Below, piece by piece: positions 43,543 to 55,931 of a DNA stretch of 64,000 nucleotides. The position numbers and the translations under genes were made by a program. The DNA is from an uncultured Altererythrobacter sp. (GTDB lineage: Bacteria; Pseudomonadota; Alphaproteobacteria; Sphingomonadales; Sphingomonadaceae): assembly GCA_913056125.1 (NCBI GenBank), contig CAJXNC010000006.1, forward strand, positions 124,001 through 188,000, given 5' to 3'. How positions within the stretch are numbered: position 1 is the first letter of the stretch; every line of letters starts with the position of its first letter. Below the pieces are notes generated by a model. It ran no database searches, was not told the DNA's origin, and saw nothing but the letters and a program-made list of their open reading frames with translations.

Positions 43543-44526
43543 CTATTCGCCGCGCGAGCGCGGAACCCCTGATCGCGACCGCTTGTCGAGTTCGAGCTGC
43601 GTCGTGACATTGCCGGCCTTGCTGTCGCCCAGCACTTCCTTGGCCAGCTCGCCAATCCCGCCGAGAGTGCCAATCAGCTGGGTCGCCTCGACCGGGAACA
43701 GGATGGTCTTGGCATTCGGGCTGTCGGCGAACTTGGCTACCGCCTTGGTATATTCCTGCGCCACGAAATAGTTGATCGCCTGGCTGCCCGACTGGGCGAT
43801 CGCGTTCGAGACCATCTCGGTCGCCCTGGCTTCCGCCTCGGCCGCACGTTCGCGCGCCTCCGCCTGGCGGAACTCCGCCTCGCGTCGCCCTTCCGCCTTG
43901 AGGATGGCACTCTGCTTGTCGCCTTCGGCACGCAGGATGGCGCTGGTCTTGTCGCCTTCCGCCTCGAGGATCTCGGCGCGTTTGAGGCGCTCGGCCTTCA
44001 TCTGCCGGGCCATGGCCTCGGAAATGTCCAGCGGCGGACGGATATCCTTGATCTCGACGCGGGTGATCTTCACGCCCCAGGGCGAAGTCGCATGGTCGAC
44101 CACGGCCAGCAGGCGGGCATTGATCTCGTCACGCTTCGACAGCGTCTCGTCGAGGTCCATCGAGCCCATCACCGTGCGCAGATTGGTGGTGGTGAGCGCC
44201 ATGATGGCGGAATAGAGATTGGACACTTCGTAGGCCGCCTTCGGCGCTTCCAGCACCTGGAAGAAGACCACGGCGTCCACGCCGACCATGGCATTGTCCC
44301 GCGTGATGATTTCCTGTCCGGGAATGTCGAGCACCTGCTCCATCACGTTTACCTTGTGACCGACGCGGTCGATGAAGGGATAGATGATGTGCAGGCCGGG
44401 TTCGGCCGCCTTGGTGAACTTGCCGAAGCGCTCGATCGTGTAGACGTAGCCCTGCTTGACGACGCGCACGCCGAGCATGATGAAGACGAGCACCAGGAAA
44501 ACCAGCGCGCCCAGTCCGTATTCCAT
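43543..44526 (-). CDS. SPFH/band 7 stomatin-like protein (QmcA/paraslipin type)
   Basis: The 327-residue protein has one N-terminal membrane helix (GALVFLVLVFIMLGVRVV), the SPFH domain (GYVYTIERFGKFTKAAEPGLHIIYPFIDRV to LDEINARLL-like text) and a long Glu/Ala-rich coiled coil with repeated AEGDKxSAILxAEG. ATG 44526 follows GGGAGA; a GTG one codon earlier is possible. It forms a two-gene operon with the NfeD gene and probably builds oligomeric rings at the inner membrane that modulate proteases. Confidence 0.92.
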   Translation of the reverse strand: MEYGLGALVFLVLVFIMLGVRVVKQGYVYTIERFGKFTKAAEPGLHIIYPFIDRVGHKVNVMEQVLDIPGQEIITRDNAMVGVDAVVFFQVLEAPKAAYEVSNLYSAIMALTTTNLRTVMGSMDLDETLSKRDEINARLLAVVDHATSPWGVKITRVEIKDIRPPLDISEAMARQMKAERLKRAEILEAEGDKTSAILRAEGDKQSAILKAEGRREAEFRQAEARERAAEAEARATEMVSNAIAQSGSQAINYFVAQEYTKAVAKFADSPNAKTILFPVEATQLIGTLGGIGELAKEVLGDSKAGNVTTQLELDKRSRSGVPRSRGE

Positions 44527-44598
44527 CACTTTTCTCCCCGCAATAGTCCCGCGCGCATGGTAACGCAGCGGGAACGGGTAGCAAGCGAAAGCGGTAGC

Positions 44599-45561
44599 CT
44601 ACTGGCGCGACGCCTCGCGCGCATCGGCCTCCTCATCCAGGATCCGCAGCTGGCGATTGACGCCGGTGATCTTGGTCATGGCCGGCAGGTTGGGAAGCCA
44701 ATCGTAAAGCGAGCGCAGGAAGGCCCGATCGAAAAGCGTCAATTGTTGCGGGGGCGCTTCCTCGTCGAACAAGGTGAGGATCGAATCCATCGCTGCATCA
44801 TCGCTTGGGCGGGTCTGGGCAAGGCCGCGCATCACGGCATAATCGGCCAGCTGGATCAGCGATTTCCCGCGCACCGCGCCCTGATCGAACATCACGATGG
44901 TCGATGTAATGTCATGGCGCACGGCAGTGTAGATACGCGAATGCGCCATCCAGCTCGAGAGCGTGGGCACCGAAGCACGATTGCTGGTTTGCGCAATCGG
45001 CAGACCGTCGCGTGTGTGCGGCTGGGTCCAGGTCCAGACGCGAGCCGGACCGGGCTCCAGCAGTTCGCGCTTTTCACCTGCATCGTGGAACTCGAACAGC
45101 CAGGGCTGGCGCTCCATCATCTCGGCCATGGCCGCCTGGCTATCGGGCACGAACATGATGATGAAATTGGCATCGCATCCGTCTTCATGCAGGCGAATGC
45201 CGAAATCATACGCATTGTCGCGAATGCGATCGATCATCAGCGAGGCCTGATCCGCGGCCAGGCCCATGATGCCGGGGCAAAGATAATCCTCAAAGCGGGC
45301 GAGCGGCTGGTCGTAGACATCGCCTTCGACGGTGATGCTGCGAGCCTGCCGCTGGATTTCGCCCCGGCTAACGCCTTCCGGCCTTCCGCCCTGCACAATG
45401 ATCACGTCCTCGTCGGGCACACGCGAGGGATCGCGCAAGGCCTCGTCCCCGGATGCGTCGGCTGCCTCTTGCACGGCATCCTGTGCCGCGACCGGCACAT
45501 GCACGATCGGGGCCGCGGCGAAGGCGGCTACAAGAGCAATTCCTGACAAACACTTGCGCAT
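44599..45561 (-). CDS. Exported protein of unknown function, paralogue A
   Basis: The 320-residue product starts MRKCLSGIALVAAFAAAPIV with a signal peptide ending PVAAQ. The mature part contains CPGIMGLAADQASLMIDRIRDNAYDFGIRLHEDGCDANFIIMF, EPGPARVWTWTQPHTRDGLP, SRIYTAVRHDITSTIVMFDQ, LIQLADYAVMRGLAQTRP and a closing FDRAFLRSLYDWLPNLPA. Each block has a counterpart in the gene at 45654, so they form an old tandem duplication. Two cysteines in equivalent positions suggest a disulphide. The family is not recognised. Confidence 0.75.
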   Translation of the reverse strand: MRKCLSGIALVAAFAAAPIVHVPVAAQDAVQEAADASGDEALRDPSRVPDEDVIIVQGGRPEGVSRGEIQRQARSITVEGDVYDQPLARFEDYLCPGIMGLAADQASLMIDRIRDNAYDFGIRLHEDGCDANFIIMFVPDSQAAMAEMMERQPWLFEFHDAGEKRELLEPGPARVWTWTQPHTRDGLPIAQTSNRASVPTLSSWMAHSRIYTAVRHDITSTIVMFDQGAVRGKSLIQLADYAVMRGLAQTRPSDDAAMDSILTLFDEEAPPQQLTLFDRAFLRSLYDWLPNLPAMTKITGVNRQLRILDEEADAREASRQ

Positions 45562-45653
45562 GACGAATGGATCCTTTCCAACGCCATATCCATTACTTCA
45601 AGCCGTACTGCAACGCAGCGGCCAAATTCGTAACAGTTTGTCGCGTTTCGCGT

Positions 45654-46433
45654 TTATTCGAGGAAGATGCCCGATTGCGGCAAGCCCTCAAGCAGCGCCG
45701 TTGCCGGAAGATTGGGCGGCAGCGTGTAAAGCCGGTTGAGGAAGGCACGGTCCACCGCCGTCAGCGCCGTGGAACCTTCCGTACCGTCTTCGAACAGCGT
45801 CTGGATGCTATCTACGTCTCCGCCAAAGGCCGGAACTCTCTCGCTCAGACCGTAGAGCGTGGCGTAATCGGCGATCTGGCCAATCGTGAGTCCTTCTGCC
45901 GCTTCACGGTCGATGAGGATGGTCGCCCGCGAAATATCCCGCCGCGTGGGCACGTAGATACGCGAGTGGGCCGACCACATGCGGGCATTGGGCACCTCGA
46001 CCAGGTTCTCGCGCACACCAACCGGAATTCCATCCCGCGTAACCTGCGCGGTCTGGATCCACACGCGAGCAGGGCCAGGCTGCGACATCAGCTTGGTCCG
46101 TTCGGAACGGGTCAGCGGATCGAACAGGTAACCCTGCTCACGCTCGACACGATCGAGATATTCCTGCCCATCCGCGACAACCGCGATGATCAGGTTGGCC
46201 TCGCAAGCGCCATCAGGGGCAAGACGGATATCCAGCTCCTCGAGGTTGCGCCGCACGCGGTCGATCATGACCCCGGCGGATTCGCGCGCGAGGCCGAATA
46301 CGCCCGGGCAGACCGGAGCGGAGAAGCGAGCCAGCGGATCGTTGCGAATGCCGTCAGCACTTGCCGGAGCGGCGGAAAAGGCGATCGCCAGGCCGGTGAG
46401 ACCGGCCAGGGCGCGACGGAAGATATGTTTCAT
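45654..46433 (-). CDS. Exported protein of unknown function, paralogue B
   Basis: The 259-residue product starts MKHIFRRALAGLTGLAIAFS with a signal peptide ending APASA at ATG 46433; longer upstream frames lack family-like sequence. It repeats the blocks of paralogue A: CPGVFGLARESAGVMIDRVRRN, LIIAVVADGQEYL, QPGPARVWIQTAQVTRDGIP, HSRIYVPTRRDISRATILIDRE, IGQIADYATLYGL and DRAFLNRLYTLPPNLPA. It lacks the roughly 60-residue acidic linker that paralogue A has after its signal peptide. The two are 92 bases apart. Function unknown. Confidence 0.75.
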   Translation of the reverse strand: MKHIFRRALAGLTGLAIAFSAAPASADGIRNDPLARFSAPVCPGVFGLARESAGVMIDRVRRNLEELDIRLAPDGACEANLIIAVVADGQEYLDRVEREQGYLFDPLTRSERTKLMSQPGPARVWIQTAQVTRDGIPVGVRENLVEVPNARMWSAHSRIYVPTRRDISRATILIDREAAEGLTIGQIADYATLYGLSERVPAFGGDVDSIQTLFEDGTEGSTALTAVDRAFLNRLYTLPPNLPATALLEGLPQSGIFLE

Positions 46434-46639
46434 CACTTCGTCTCCCAAGTCATCAACATGCCCCTTGGATGTCATATAGCACGATTTTTCGGAAAGACAG
46501 CAATTCAGGCTACCCAGGCGATTTGGCCTCGCAATGCCGGCAATTCCACGCCGAGGGTTAATCCCGCCACACATTTGCGTTAGAGGGGCCGCAATCGATC
46601 GGGCGGGCACGATTCTGCCGCGCTTTACAGGAGCATCCA

Positions 46640-47842
46640 ATGTCCAAGCATATCCTTGAAAAACTGGCGGAAACCAATCCGGAAGCGGAGATCTGGTGGG
46701 ATTCATCCCCGCTCATCTATCCGAGCTGGAAGGAAGACACGCTGGCCAAGGCGCCCGAGGGCAAGCTGGAAGAATGGAAAAAACAGCTCACCCGCCTCTA
46801 CGACAATGGAACGATCCACGATAAGGGCACGATGGGCTTCCGCGGTGTCACCACCAACCCGCCGCTTTCACTGCAGGCGATCCAGCTCGCCCCCGAATTG
46901 TGGCGCGCGGAAATCAAGAAGATCGCCAAGGACAATCCCGGCATGGATGTCGAAGGCGTGTACTGGGCGATGTATCTCGACTTGGTGAAGAAGGGCGCCA
47001 GCGCCATCCACCGCGTCTATGAGACCAGCGGCGGCAAGTACGGCTTCCTCTCGGGCCAGGTCGATCCGCGCTTCGTCACCGATGGCGACCGCATGCTGGC
47101 GCAGGGCCTCTCCATCGCCGAGATGGGCGAGAACGTGATGGTCAAGCTGCCCGGCTCCAAGGAAGGATACGAGGTGCTCGAAGAGCTGACCGCACGCGGC
47201 ATCTCCACCAACAACACCACCAGCTTCACCGTGGCGCAGTACTCCAAGTGCATGGCCGCGGTGACCGCCGGCCTCCAGCGCGCCCGTGCGGCAGGTGTCG
47301 ACCTTTCAAAGTTCCGCAGCGTCATCACCCATATGTCGAGCCGTCTGGCGCAGCTCGGCGACTGGCAGAAGGAAGCCAAGGCGCGCGGCATCGACCTGTC
47401 GATGATGGAATTGCGTGATGGCGAGGAAGCCGTGCTCAAGCGCGCTTACTGGTACGGCAAGGAAATCGGCCACCCGTCCAAGATGCTGCAGTGCTCGATG
47501 CGCGTGGAGAAGGACGACAATGGCAAGACCGTGTCGCGCCACATCCAGGACTTCGCCGGTTCGGACATGGTCTACACCTGCCCGCCGAGCTACATCAAAG
47601 GCCTGATGGACGTCGAAGACGAGCTTGGCGAATTCGATCCCAAGGCAATCGAGCGCGAGCCCAACCCGAAGAGCCTCGAAAAGCTGCTCAAGCTGCCGAG
47701 CTTCCGCCAGGCCTACGAGTTCGAAGGCATGAAACCGGAAGAATTCAGCCGCTATGGTTCGTTCCAGGCCACCGCGACTGAGTTCGCCGCTGCCACCCGC
47801 CAGACGGTCGATTTCGTCCGCATGGTGGTTGAGGAAGGCTAA
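46640..47842 (+). CDS. Transaldolase-family protein, long form
   Basis: The 400-residue protein has transaldolase landmarks: FRGVTTNPPLSLQA near residue 70, where the family has TNPS/TSNP, and GENVMVKLPGSKEGYEVLEELTARGISTNNTTSFTVAQY, with the Schiff-base lysine expected in MVKLPGS. AGGAG precedes ATG 46640. It is longer than TalB (about 320 residues) and has insertions plus a C-terminal helical region ending FVRMVVEEG. Proteins of this size are often annotated transaldolase family without assay, so the sugar substrate is uncertain. Confidence 0.8.
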   Translation: MSKHILEKLAETNPEAEIWWDSSPLIYPSWKEDTLAKAPEGKLEEWKKQLTRLYDNGTIHDKGTMGFRGVTTNPPLSLQAIQLAPELWRAEIKKIAKDNPGMDVEGVYWAMYLDLVKKGASAIHRVYETSGGKYGFLSGQVDPRFVTDGDRMLAQGLSIAEMGENVMVKLPGSKEGYEVLEELTARGISTNNTTSFTVAQYSKCMAAVTAGLQRARAAGVDLSKFRSVITHMSSRLAQLGDWQKEAKARGIDLSMMELRDGEEAVLKRAYWYGKEIGHPSKMLQCSMRVEKDDNGKTVSRHIQDFAGSDMVYTCPPSYIKGLMDVEDELGEFDPKAIEREPNPKSLEKLLKLPSFRQAYEFEGMKPEEFSRYGSFQATATEFAAATRQTVDFVRMVVEEG

Positions 47843-47922
47843 ACCTGCCTCTTCGCGCTTGCCTGCCAATCCCTTCCGCCTATGCTGCCCCAAGGTAGCT
47901 GGGCGCGTTGGGAGAAGCAGGC

Positions 47923-48402
47923 TTGGCCGACACGATCGAAATCACCGTCAATGGTGAGCGGCACTCCGTAGAAGCAGATGCCGCCACTCCGCTGCTTTAT
48001 GTCCTTTCCGACAATCTCGGGCTGAAAGGCGCTCGCTTCGGCTGCGGCCTGGCACAATGCGGGGCCTGCTCGGTCTTGGTCGACGGGCGCGAAATTCGCA
48101 GCTGCGTCACTCCGGTCGGCACTCTCACCGGGGCGAAGATCACCACCGCGGAAGGTCTCTCCGCCGCCAATGGTAATCCGCATCCGCTACAGGAAGAGCT
48201 GATTGCCGCACAGGCACCGCAATGCGGCTATTGCTATGGTGGCATGATGGTGAAGGCAGCCGAACTGCTTGCCACCAACCCGAATCCCAGCCGCGACGAG
48301 ATCGTCGCCCATATGGACGGACATATCTGCCGCTGCGGGACCTATCCGCGCCTGCTTACGGCCATTGAAAAGGCAGCGGCGCGCATGCGGGGAAATGCCT
48401 GA
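47923..48402 (+). CDS. (2Fe-2S) small subunit of a molybdenum hydroxylase (isoquinoline 1-oxidoreductase alpha type)
   Basis: The 159-residue protein carries a plant-type cluster (CGLAQCGACSVLVDGREIRSC) and a second cluster domain (QCGYCYGG...CRCGTYPR), the two [2Fe-2S] centres of xanthine dehydrogenase-family small subunits. I start it at TTG 47923, seven bases after GGAGAA, since the protein text begins ADTIEITVNG; another TTG at 47908 is possible. It ends in TGATGG with the large subunit, a one-base overlap. Together they form a two-subunit enzyme without its own FAD subunit, which fits the IorAB/aldehyde oxidase group passing electrons to cytochromes. Confidence 0.88.
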   Translation: MADTIEITVNGERHSVEADAATPLLYVLSDNLGLKGARFGCGLAQCGACSVLVDGREIRSCVTPVGTLTGAKITTAEGLSAANGNPHPLQEELIAAQAPQCGYCYGGMMVKAAELLATNPNPSRDEIVAHMDGHICRCGTYPRLLTAIEKAAARMRGNA

Positions 48403-50600
48403 TGGCATCGCTCTCCTCCCCCGCAGAACTTTCCCGCCGTGGCCTGCTCAAGGCCGGCGGAGCGCTGCTGATCGGCTTCTCGCTTGCAGGCAAGGCCGTG
48501 GCACAGTTCGGCCCGCCGCAAGGCCCCGATTTGCAACAGATCGACAGCTGGATCGCCGTTCACGCAGACAATACCGCCACGATCCTGATCGGCTTTGTCG
48601 AGCTGGGCCAGGGGGCAACCACATCGCTGCCGCAGGTCGCCGCCGAAGAGCTCGACCTCGGCATGGACCAGGTCAGGACCGTCGCACATGAGACCGAGGT
48701 CACGCCATCGCAGGGCGGCACCTATTCCTCCAGCGCCATCGCCAATGGCCGCCCGCAGGTCCAGCGTGCCGCAGCCGAAGCGCGCGCCGAATTGCTGCGC
48801 CGGGCTGCGGCACACCTCGCAGCGCCGATCGGCGCCCTGACGGTCGAACGCGGCGTCGTGAGCGTGGCGGACGAGCCGGCAAGACAAGTGACTTATGGCG
48901 AGCTGGTCGGCGACCGGAAATTCGCCATGGCCATGACCGGCGAAGCCGTGGCGAAGGACCCGTCGCAATACCGGCTGGTCGGCCAGCGCGCGCCGCGGCG
49001 CGATCTCGAAGCCAAGGTCATGGGGACGTTCGAATATGTGCAGCAGAAGCGCCTGCCCGGCATGCTGCATGCCCGTGTAATCCGCCCGCGCGGACAGGGC
49101 GCCTTCGGCTCGCCACCGCACATCGTCTCGGTCGAAGCCAATGGCGTGCTCGACAATCCGCGCGTGCGCGGGCTGGTGCAGGAAGGCGATTTCCTCGCCG
49201 TGTTTGCCGAGCGCGAATGGGATGCAATTGCGGCCGCTCGGCAGGTGCAGGTCGAATGGGATATCCCTGCCTCACTGCCAGACAGCGAGGATCTCTATGC
49301 CGCCATGCGCGACAAGGTGGTGGAGACCAATGTCGTGCTTGAGGAAGGCGAGCCCGGCCCGGCCCTGCTCCAGGCCAGCTTTGCCGCCCAAACACCCTAC
49401 CAGGCGCATGCGACCATGGCACCCAATTGTGCGCTGGCCGATGTCGGCAATGGCAAGGCCCGTGTCTGGGCATCGAGCCAGGACATCTATTCGCTGCGCG
49501 GGACGCTGGCCGGGATACTTGGCCTTGCCCCGACAGACATCACGGTAACCTATGCCGAGGGTTCGGGCACCTATGGCCACAGCCTGTATGACGATGTCGC
49601 TATCGGCGCAGCGCTGCTTTCGCAGAAGCTGGGCGCGCCCGTGCGCCTGCAATATTCACGCGAAGACGAGCATGGCTGGGACACGTTTGGCCCGGCGCAT
49701 ATCGGCGAAGTCTCGCTCACCTGCGACGAGGAAGGTCGGCTGACCAACTACGCCTATGATGGCTGGCAACACAGCTGGGCCTTTGTCGAGACGAACGACC
49801 AATTGGCGCGTGGCACGCCGGCACGCGGCTGGCCCATGGGCGCATCGCGCGGGGTCAACCCGGCAGTATGCGGCGGCATGTACAAGATCGCACATCGCAA
49901 GCTGACCGACCATGTACTCGCCGCCGAGGACTGGTTGCGCGGTGCGTGGCTTCGTTCCCCTCTCGACCTGTCCTTCGCCTTCACCAGCGAACAGGCGGTC
50001 GACATACTCGCGGCAAGCTATGGCAGCGACCCGGTCGATTTCCGCCGCCGCAATATCAGGGATGAGCGCTGGCAGGGCGTACTCGATGCCGCTGCCGAAG
50101 CAGCCAACTGGGATGGCCCACAACTTGCCTCAAGCGATGGCAAGCTGCACGGGCGCGGCGTCGGACTCGGCACGCATTTGCGCGGTTGGGGCGGCGCCGT
50201 GGCCGAAGTCGAAGTCGATCCTGAAACCGGCAAGGTTCGCGTGTCCCATCTATGGGGCGCGCTCGATGCCGGCTGCGCGGTCAATCCCGATATCGTCGAG
50301 GCGCAAATTACCGGACAGCTGGTCCAGACGGTTAGCCGCATGCTCTATGAGGAAGTGCATTTCACGCCCGAGGGCGTCACCACGCTCGACTGGAATTCCT
50401 ATCCGGTTGCGCGCTTCTCCGACTGTCCGGAAATCACGCCCGTCGTGGTCCAGCGGATCGACCAACCCTCATCGGGTGCGGGCGAGGAAGTGATGGCAGC
50501 GGCGGCTGCGGCCATCGCCAATGCCTTCCACGCCGCGACCGGCAAGCGGATGGCGACCTTCCCCTTCACACCCGAGCGGGTAAAGGCCGTGCTGACCTGA
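48402..50600 (+). CDS. Molybdopterin-binding large subunit of a xanthine dehydrogenase-family hydroxylase (IorB-like)
   Basis: The 732-residue protein begins with a twin-arginine leader (LSRRGLLKAGGALLIGFSLAG) ending AVAQ, so the folded cofactor-bearing complex is exported to the periplasm. Molybdopterin-domain blocks include FVELGQGATTSLPQVAAEEL, TPSQGGTYSSSAIANG, RGAWLRSPLDLSFAF and the late SSGAGEEVMAAAAAAIANAF, where the GxGE glutamate is the catalytic base of the family. The substrate (N-heterocycle or aldehyde) cannot be inferred from sequence. Downstream a branched hairpin with six T residues probably ends the transcript. Confidence 0.9.
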   Translation: MASLSSPAELSRRGLLKAGGALLIGFSLAGKAVAQFGPPQGPDLQQIDSWIAVHADNTATILIGFVELGQGATTSLPQVAAEELDLGMDQVRTVAHETEVTPSQGGTYSSSAIANGRPQVQRAAAEARAELLRRAAAHLAAPIGALTVERGVVSVADEPARQVTYGELVGDRKFAMAMTGEAVAKDPSQYRLVGQRAPRRDLEAKVMGTFEYVQQKRLPGMLHARVIRPRGQGAFGSPPHIVSVEANGVLDNPRVRGLVQEGDFLAVFAEREWDAIAAARQVQVEWDIPASLPDSEDLYAAMRDKVVETNVVLEEGEPGPALLQASFAAQTPYQAHATMAPNCALADVGNGKARVWASSQDIYSLRGTLAGILGLAPTDITVTYAEGSGTYGHSLYDDVAIGAALLSQKLGAPVRLQYSREDEHGWDTFGPAHIGEVSLTCDEEGRLTNYAYDGWQHSWAFVETNDQLARGTPARGWPMGASRGVNPAVCGGMYKIAHRKLTDHVLAAEDWLRGAWLRSPLDLSFAFTSEQAVDILAASYGSDPVDFRRRNIRDERWQGVLDAAAEAANWDGPQLASSDGKLHGRGVGLGTHLRGWGGAVAEVEVDPETGKVRVSHLWGALDAGCAVNPDIVEAQITGQLVQTVSRMLYEEVHFTPEGVTTLDWNSYPVARFSDCPEITPVVVQRIDQPSSGAGEEVMAAAAAAIANAFHAATGKRMATFPFTPERVKAVLT

Positions 50601-50677
50601 AAAATCCAGAAAAGGCCGGGCTTTCGCCTGACAAGCGCGCCGGGGCCTGATAAGAGACGCGGAACCAGCAGACATCC

Positions 50678-50728
50678 AGGACAACGGGCAATTGCGCCCG
50701 GACCCGTTTCGGGTCGATGTCCTTTTTT
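50678..50728 (+). terminator. Branched terminator-like structure between the hydroxylase and betaine genes
   Basis: AGGACA (50678-50683) pairs with TGTCCT (50718-50723) around two inner hairpins, CGGGC/GCCCG (50685-50700) and GACCCG-TTT-CGGGTC (50701-50715), and runs into TTTTTT ending at 50728. GACATC (50671-50676) can instead pair with GATGTC (50716-50721), so a competing fold exists. It may simply end the hydroxylase operon or act as an attenuator for the methyltransferase genes. Confidence 0.55.
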
Positions 50729-51577
50729 GTGCCGCCAACAGGGGAGAAGGCAGACATCTCAAATAACAGCGATTCGATTTTCGCACCTGAAGACAAGCAG
50801 GATTACGGGGAAGACCCCACCAAGGTCCGCGAGACGGACAAATATACGTCGGAATATATCCGCGGGTTCGTCGACAAATGGGACGAGCTGATCGACTGGG
50901 ACTCGCGCGCCGAAAGCGAAGGCCGGTTCTTCATCGACATGCTCAAGGCGCGCGGCAAGACGACAGTTCTCGACGTCGCAACCGGGACCGGTTTCCACTC
51001 GGTCCAACTCCTCAAGGCAGGCTTTGACGTCTATTCCGCCGACGGTTCGGCCGAAATGCTGGCCAAGGCTTTCGAGAACGGCCGGCAACGCGATGTCGTC
51101 CTCAAGACCATTCACGCTGACTGGCGCTGGCTCAACCGCGACGTTCACGGCAAGTACGATGCGATCATCTGCCTCGGCAACAGCTTCACGCATATCTTCG
51201 ATGAGGCCGACCGCCGCCGAGCGTTGGCGGAATTCTATGCCGCCCTCAAGCATGACGGCATTCTGATCCTCGACCAGCGCAATTACGATGCGATCCTCGA
51301 CGAAGGATTCTCGACCAAGCACAAATACTATTATTGCGGTGACCAGGTTAGCGCCGAACCGATCCATGTCGATGATGGCCTGGCACGCTTCCAGTACAGC
51401 TTCCCGGACGGATCGCAGCACACGCTCAACATGTTCCCACTGCGCAAGAAGTACACGCGCGAACTTCTGCACGAGGCAGGCTTCCGCGACATCAAGACCT
51501 TTGGCGACTTCCAGGAGGAGGGCGAGGAAACCCGCCCGGACTTCTTCATCCATGTGGCGGAGAAGCATTATGACTGA
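50717..51577 (+). CDS. gsmt: Glycine/sarcosine N-methyltransferase
   Basis: This SAM-dependent enzyme carries out the first two methylations of glycine on the way to glycine betaine. The class I fold shows VLDVATGTGFHSVQLLKAGF (motif I), ADGSAEMLAKA, YDAIICLGNSFTHIFDEADRR and LDQRNYDAILDEGF, all typical of bacterial GSMT. The only in-frame ATG upstream is 50717, used here, but it lies inside the terminator stem and its first 13 codons do not look like family sequence. The ribosome site GGGGAGAAGG (50741-50750) instead points to ATC 50756, giving SNNSDSIFAPEDKQDYGEDP as the N-terminus; GTG 50729 is a third option. It overlaps the next methyltransferase gene by eight bases. Confidence 0.9.
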   Translation: MSFFVPPTGEKADISNNSDSIFAPEDKQDYGEDPTKVRETDKYTSEYIRGFVDKWDELIDWDSRAESEGRFFIDMLKARGKTTVLDVATGTGFHSVQLLKAGFDVYSADGSAEMLAKAFENGRQRDVVLKTIHADWRWLNRDVHGKYDAIICLGNSFTHIFDEADRRRALAEFYAALKHDGILILDQRNYDAILDEGFSTKHKYYYCGDQVSAEPIHVDDGLARFQYSFPDGSQHTLNMFPLRKKYTRELLHEAGFRDIKTFGDFQEEGEETRPDFFIHVAEKHYD

Positions 51578-52397
51578 AGTTGCTGAAGGCGTTGCCGTCG
51601 CGCGCGACTATTACGACAGCGAGGAAGCGGACAGCTTCTACTCCGCAATCTGGGGTGGCGAGGACATACATGTAGGCCTGTACGACACTACGGCCGATAT
51701 TCGCACCGCAAGCAAGCTGACGGTCGATCGCATGGCCTCCAAGCTGGGTGCCATTTCCGGCAGGAAGGTGATTGACCTCGGCGCAGGCTATGGCGGCGCA
51801 GCGCGCGTGCTCGCGGAAGAGCATCAGGCCCTGGTCACCTGCCTGAATCTCTCCTCGGTCGAAAATGAGCGCAACCGCAAGCTAACCGAGGCGGCAGGGC
51901 TGTCCGAACGGATCAGCGTGGTCGATGGCAGTTATGACGCGATGCCGTTCGAGGATGAGAGCTTCGATATCGCCTGGAGCCAGGACGCCATCCTGCACGC
52001 GCCGGATCGGCTTGCCGTGATGGACGAGGTCGCCCGCGTACTAAAGCCGGGCGGGCTGTTCGTTTTCACCGACCCGATGCAGGCGGACGGTCTCACCGAC
52101 CTGTCCGCGCTGCAGCCGATCTATGACCGGATCCACCTGCCCGACCTTGCCTCGATAGGCTTCTACCGTACCGCACTGACCGAGCGCGGCTTCGAAGTGG
52201 TCGAGATCGAGGAGCTTACCGGACAGCTGGGAAAGCATTATGCCCGCGTTCGCGAGGAACTCCTCTCCCGAAAGGGCGAACTTGGATTGCCTGATGCCTT
52301 TGCTGACCGGATGGCGGCCGGCCTCTCCCACTGGGTCGAGGGCGCCAAGGCCGGGCAGCTGAGCTGGGCCATCATGCTGTACCGGAAGCTGGCTTAA
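51570..52397 (+). CDS. sdmt: Sarcosine/dimethylglycine N-methyltransferase
   Basis: The 275-residue enzyme completes betaine synthesis from sarcosine or dimethylglycine. It begins MTEVAEGVAVARDYYDSEEADSFYS and shows WGGEDIHVGLY, VIDLGAGYGGAARVLAE (SAM motif I), SQDAILHAPDRLAVMDEVARVLKPGG and FTDPMQADGLTD, as in SDMT enzymes from halophiles. ATG 51570 lies within the end of the preceding gene, with GGCGGAGAAG upstream. With GSMT and the BCCT transporter five bases downstream it forms an osmoprotection operon. Confidence 0.93.
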   Translation: MTEVAEGVAVARDYYDSEEADSFYSAIWGGEDIHVGLYDTTADIRTASKLTVDRMASKLGAISGRKVIDLGAGYGGAARVLAEEHQALVTCLNLSSVENERNRKLTEAAGLSERISVVDGSYDAMPFEDESFDIAWSQDAILHAPDRLAVMDEVARVLKPGGLFVFTDPMQADGLTDLSALQPIYDRIHLPDLASIGFYRTALTERGFEVVEIEELTGQLGKHYARVREELLSRKGELGLPDAFADRMAAGLSHWVEGAKAGQLSWAIMLYRKLA

Positions 52398-52401
52398 GCC
52401 T

Positions 52402-55909
<3,508 letters not shown>

Positions 55910-55931
55910 TTGAGTACCCGCTCGGCTCCCT

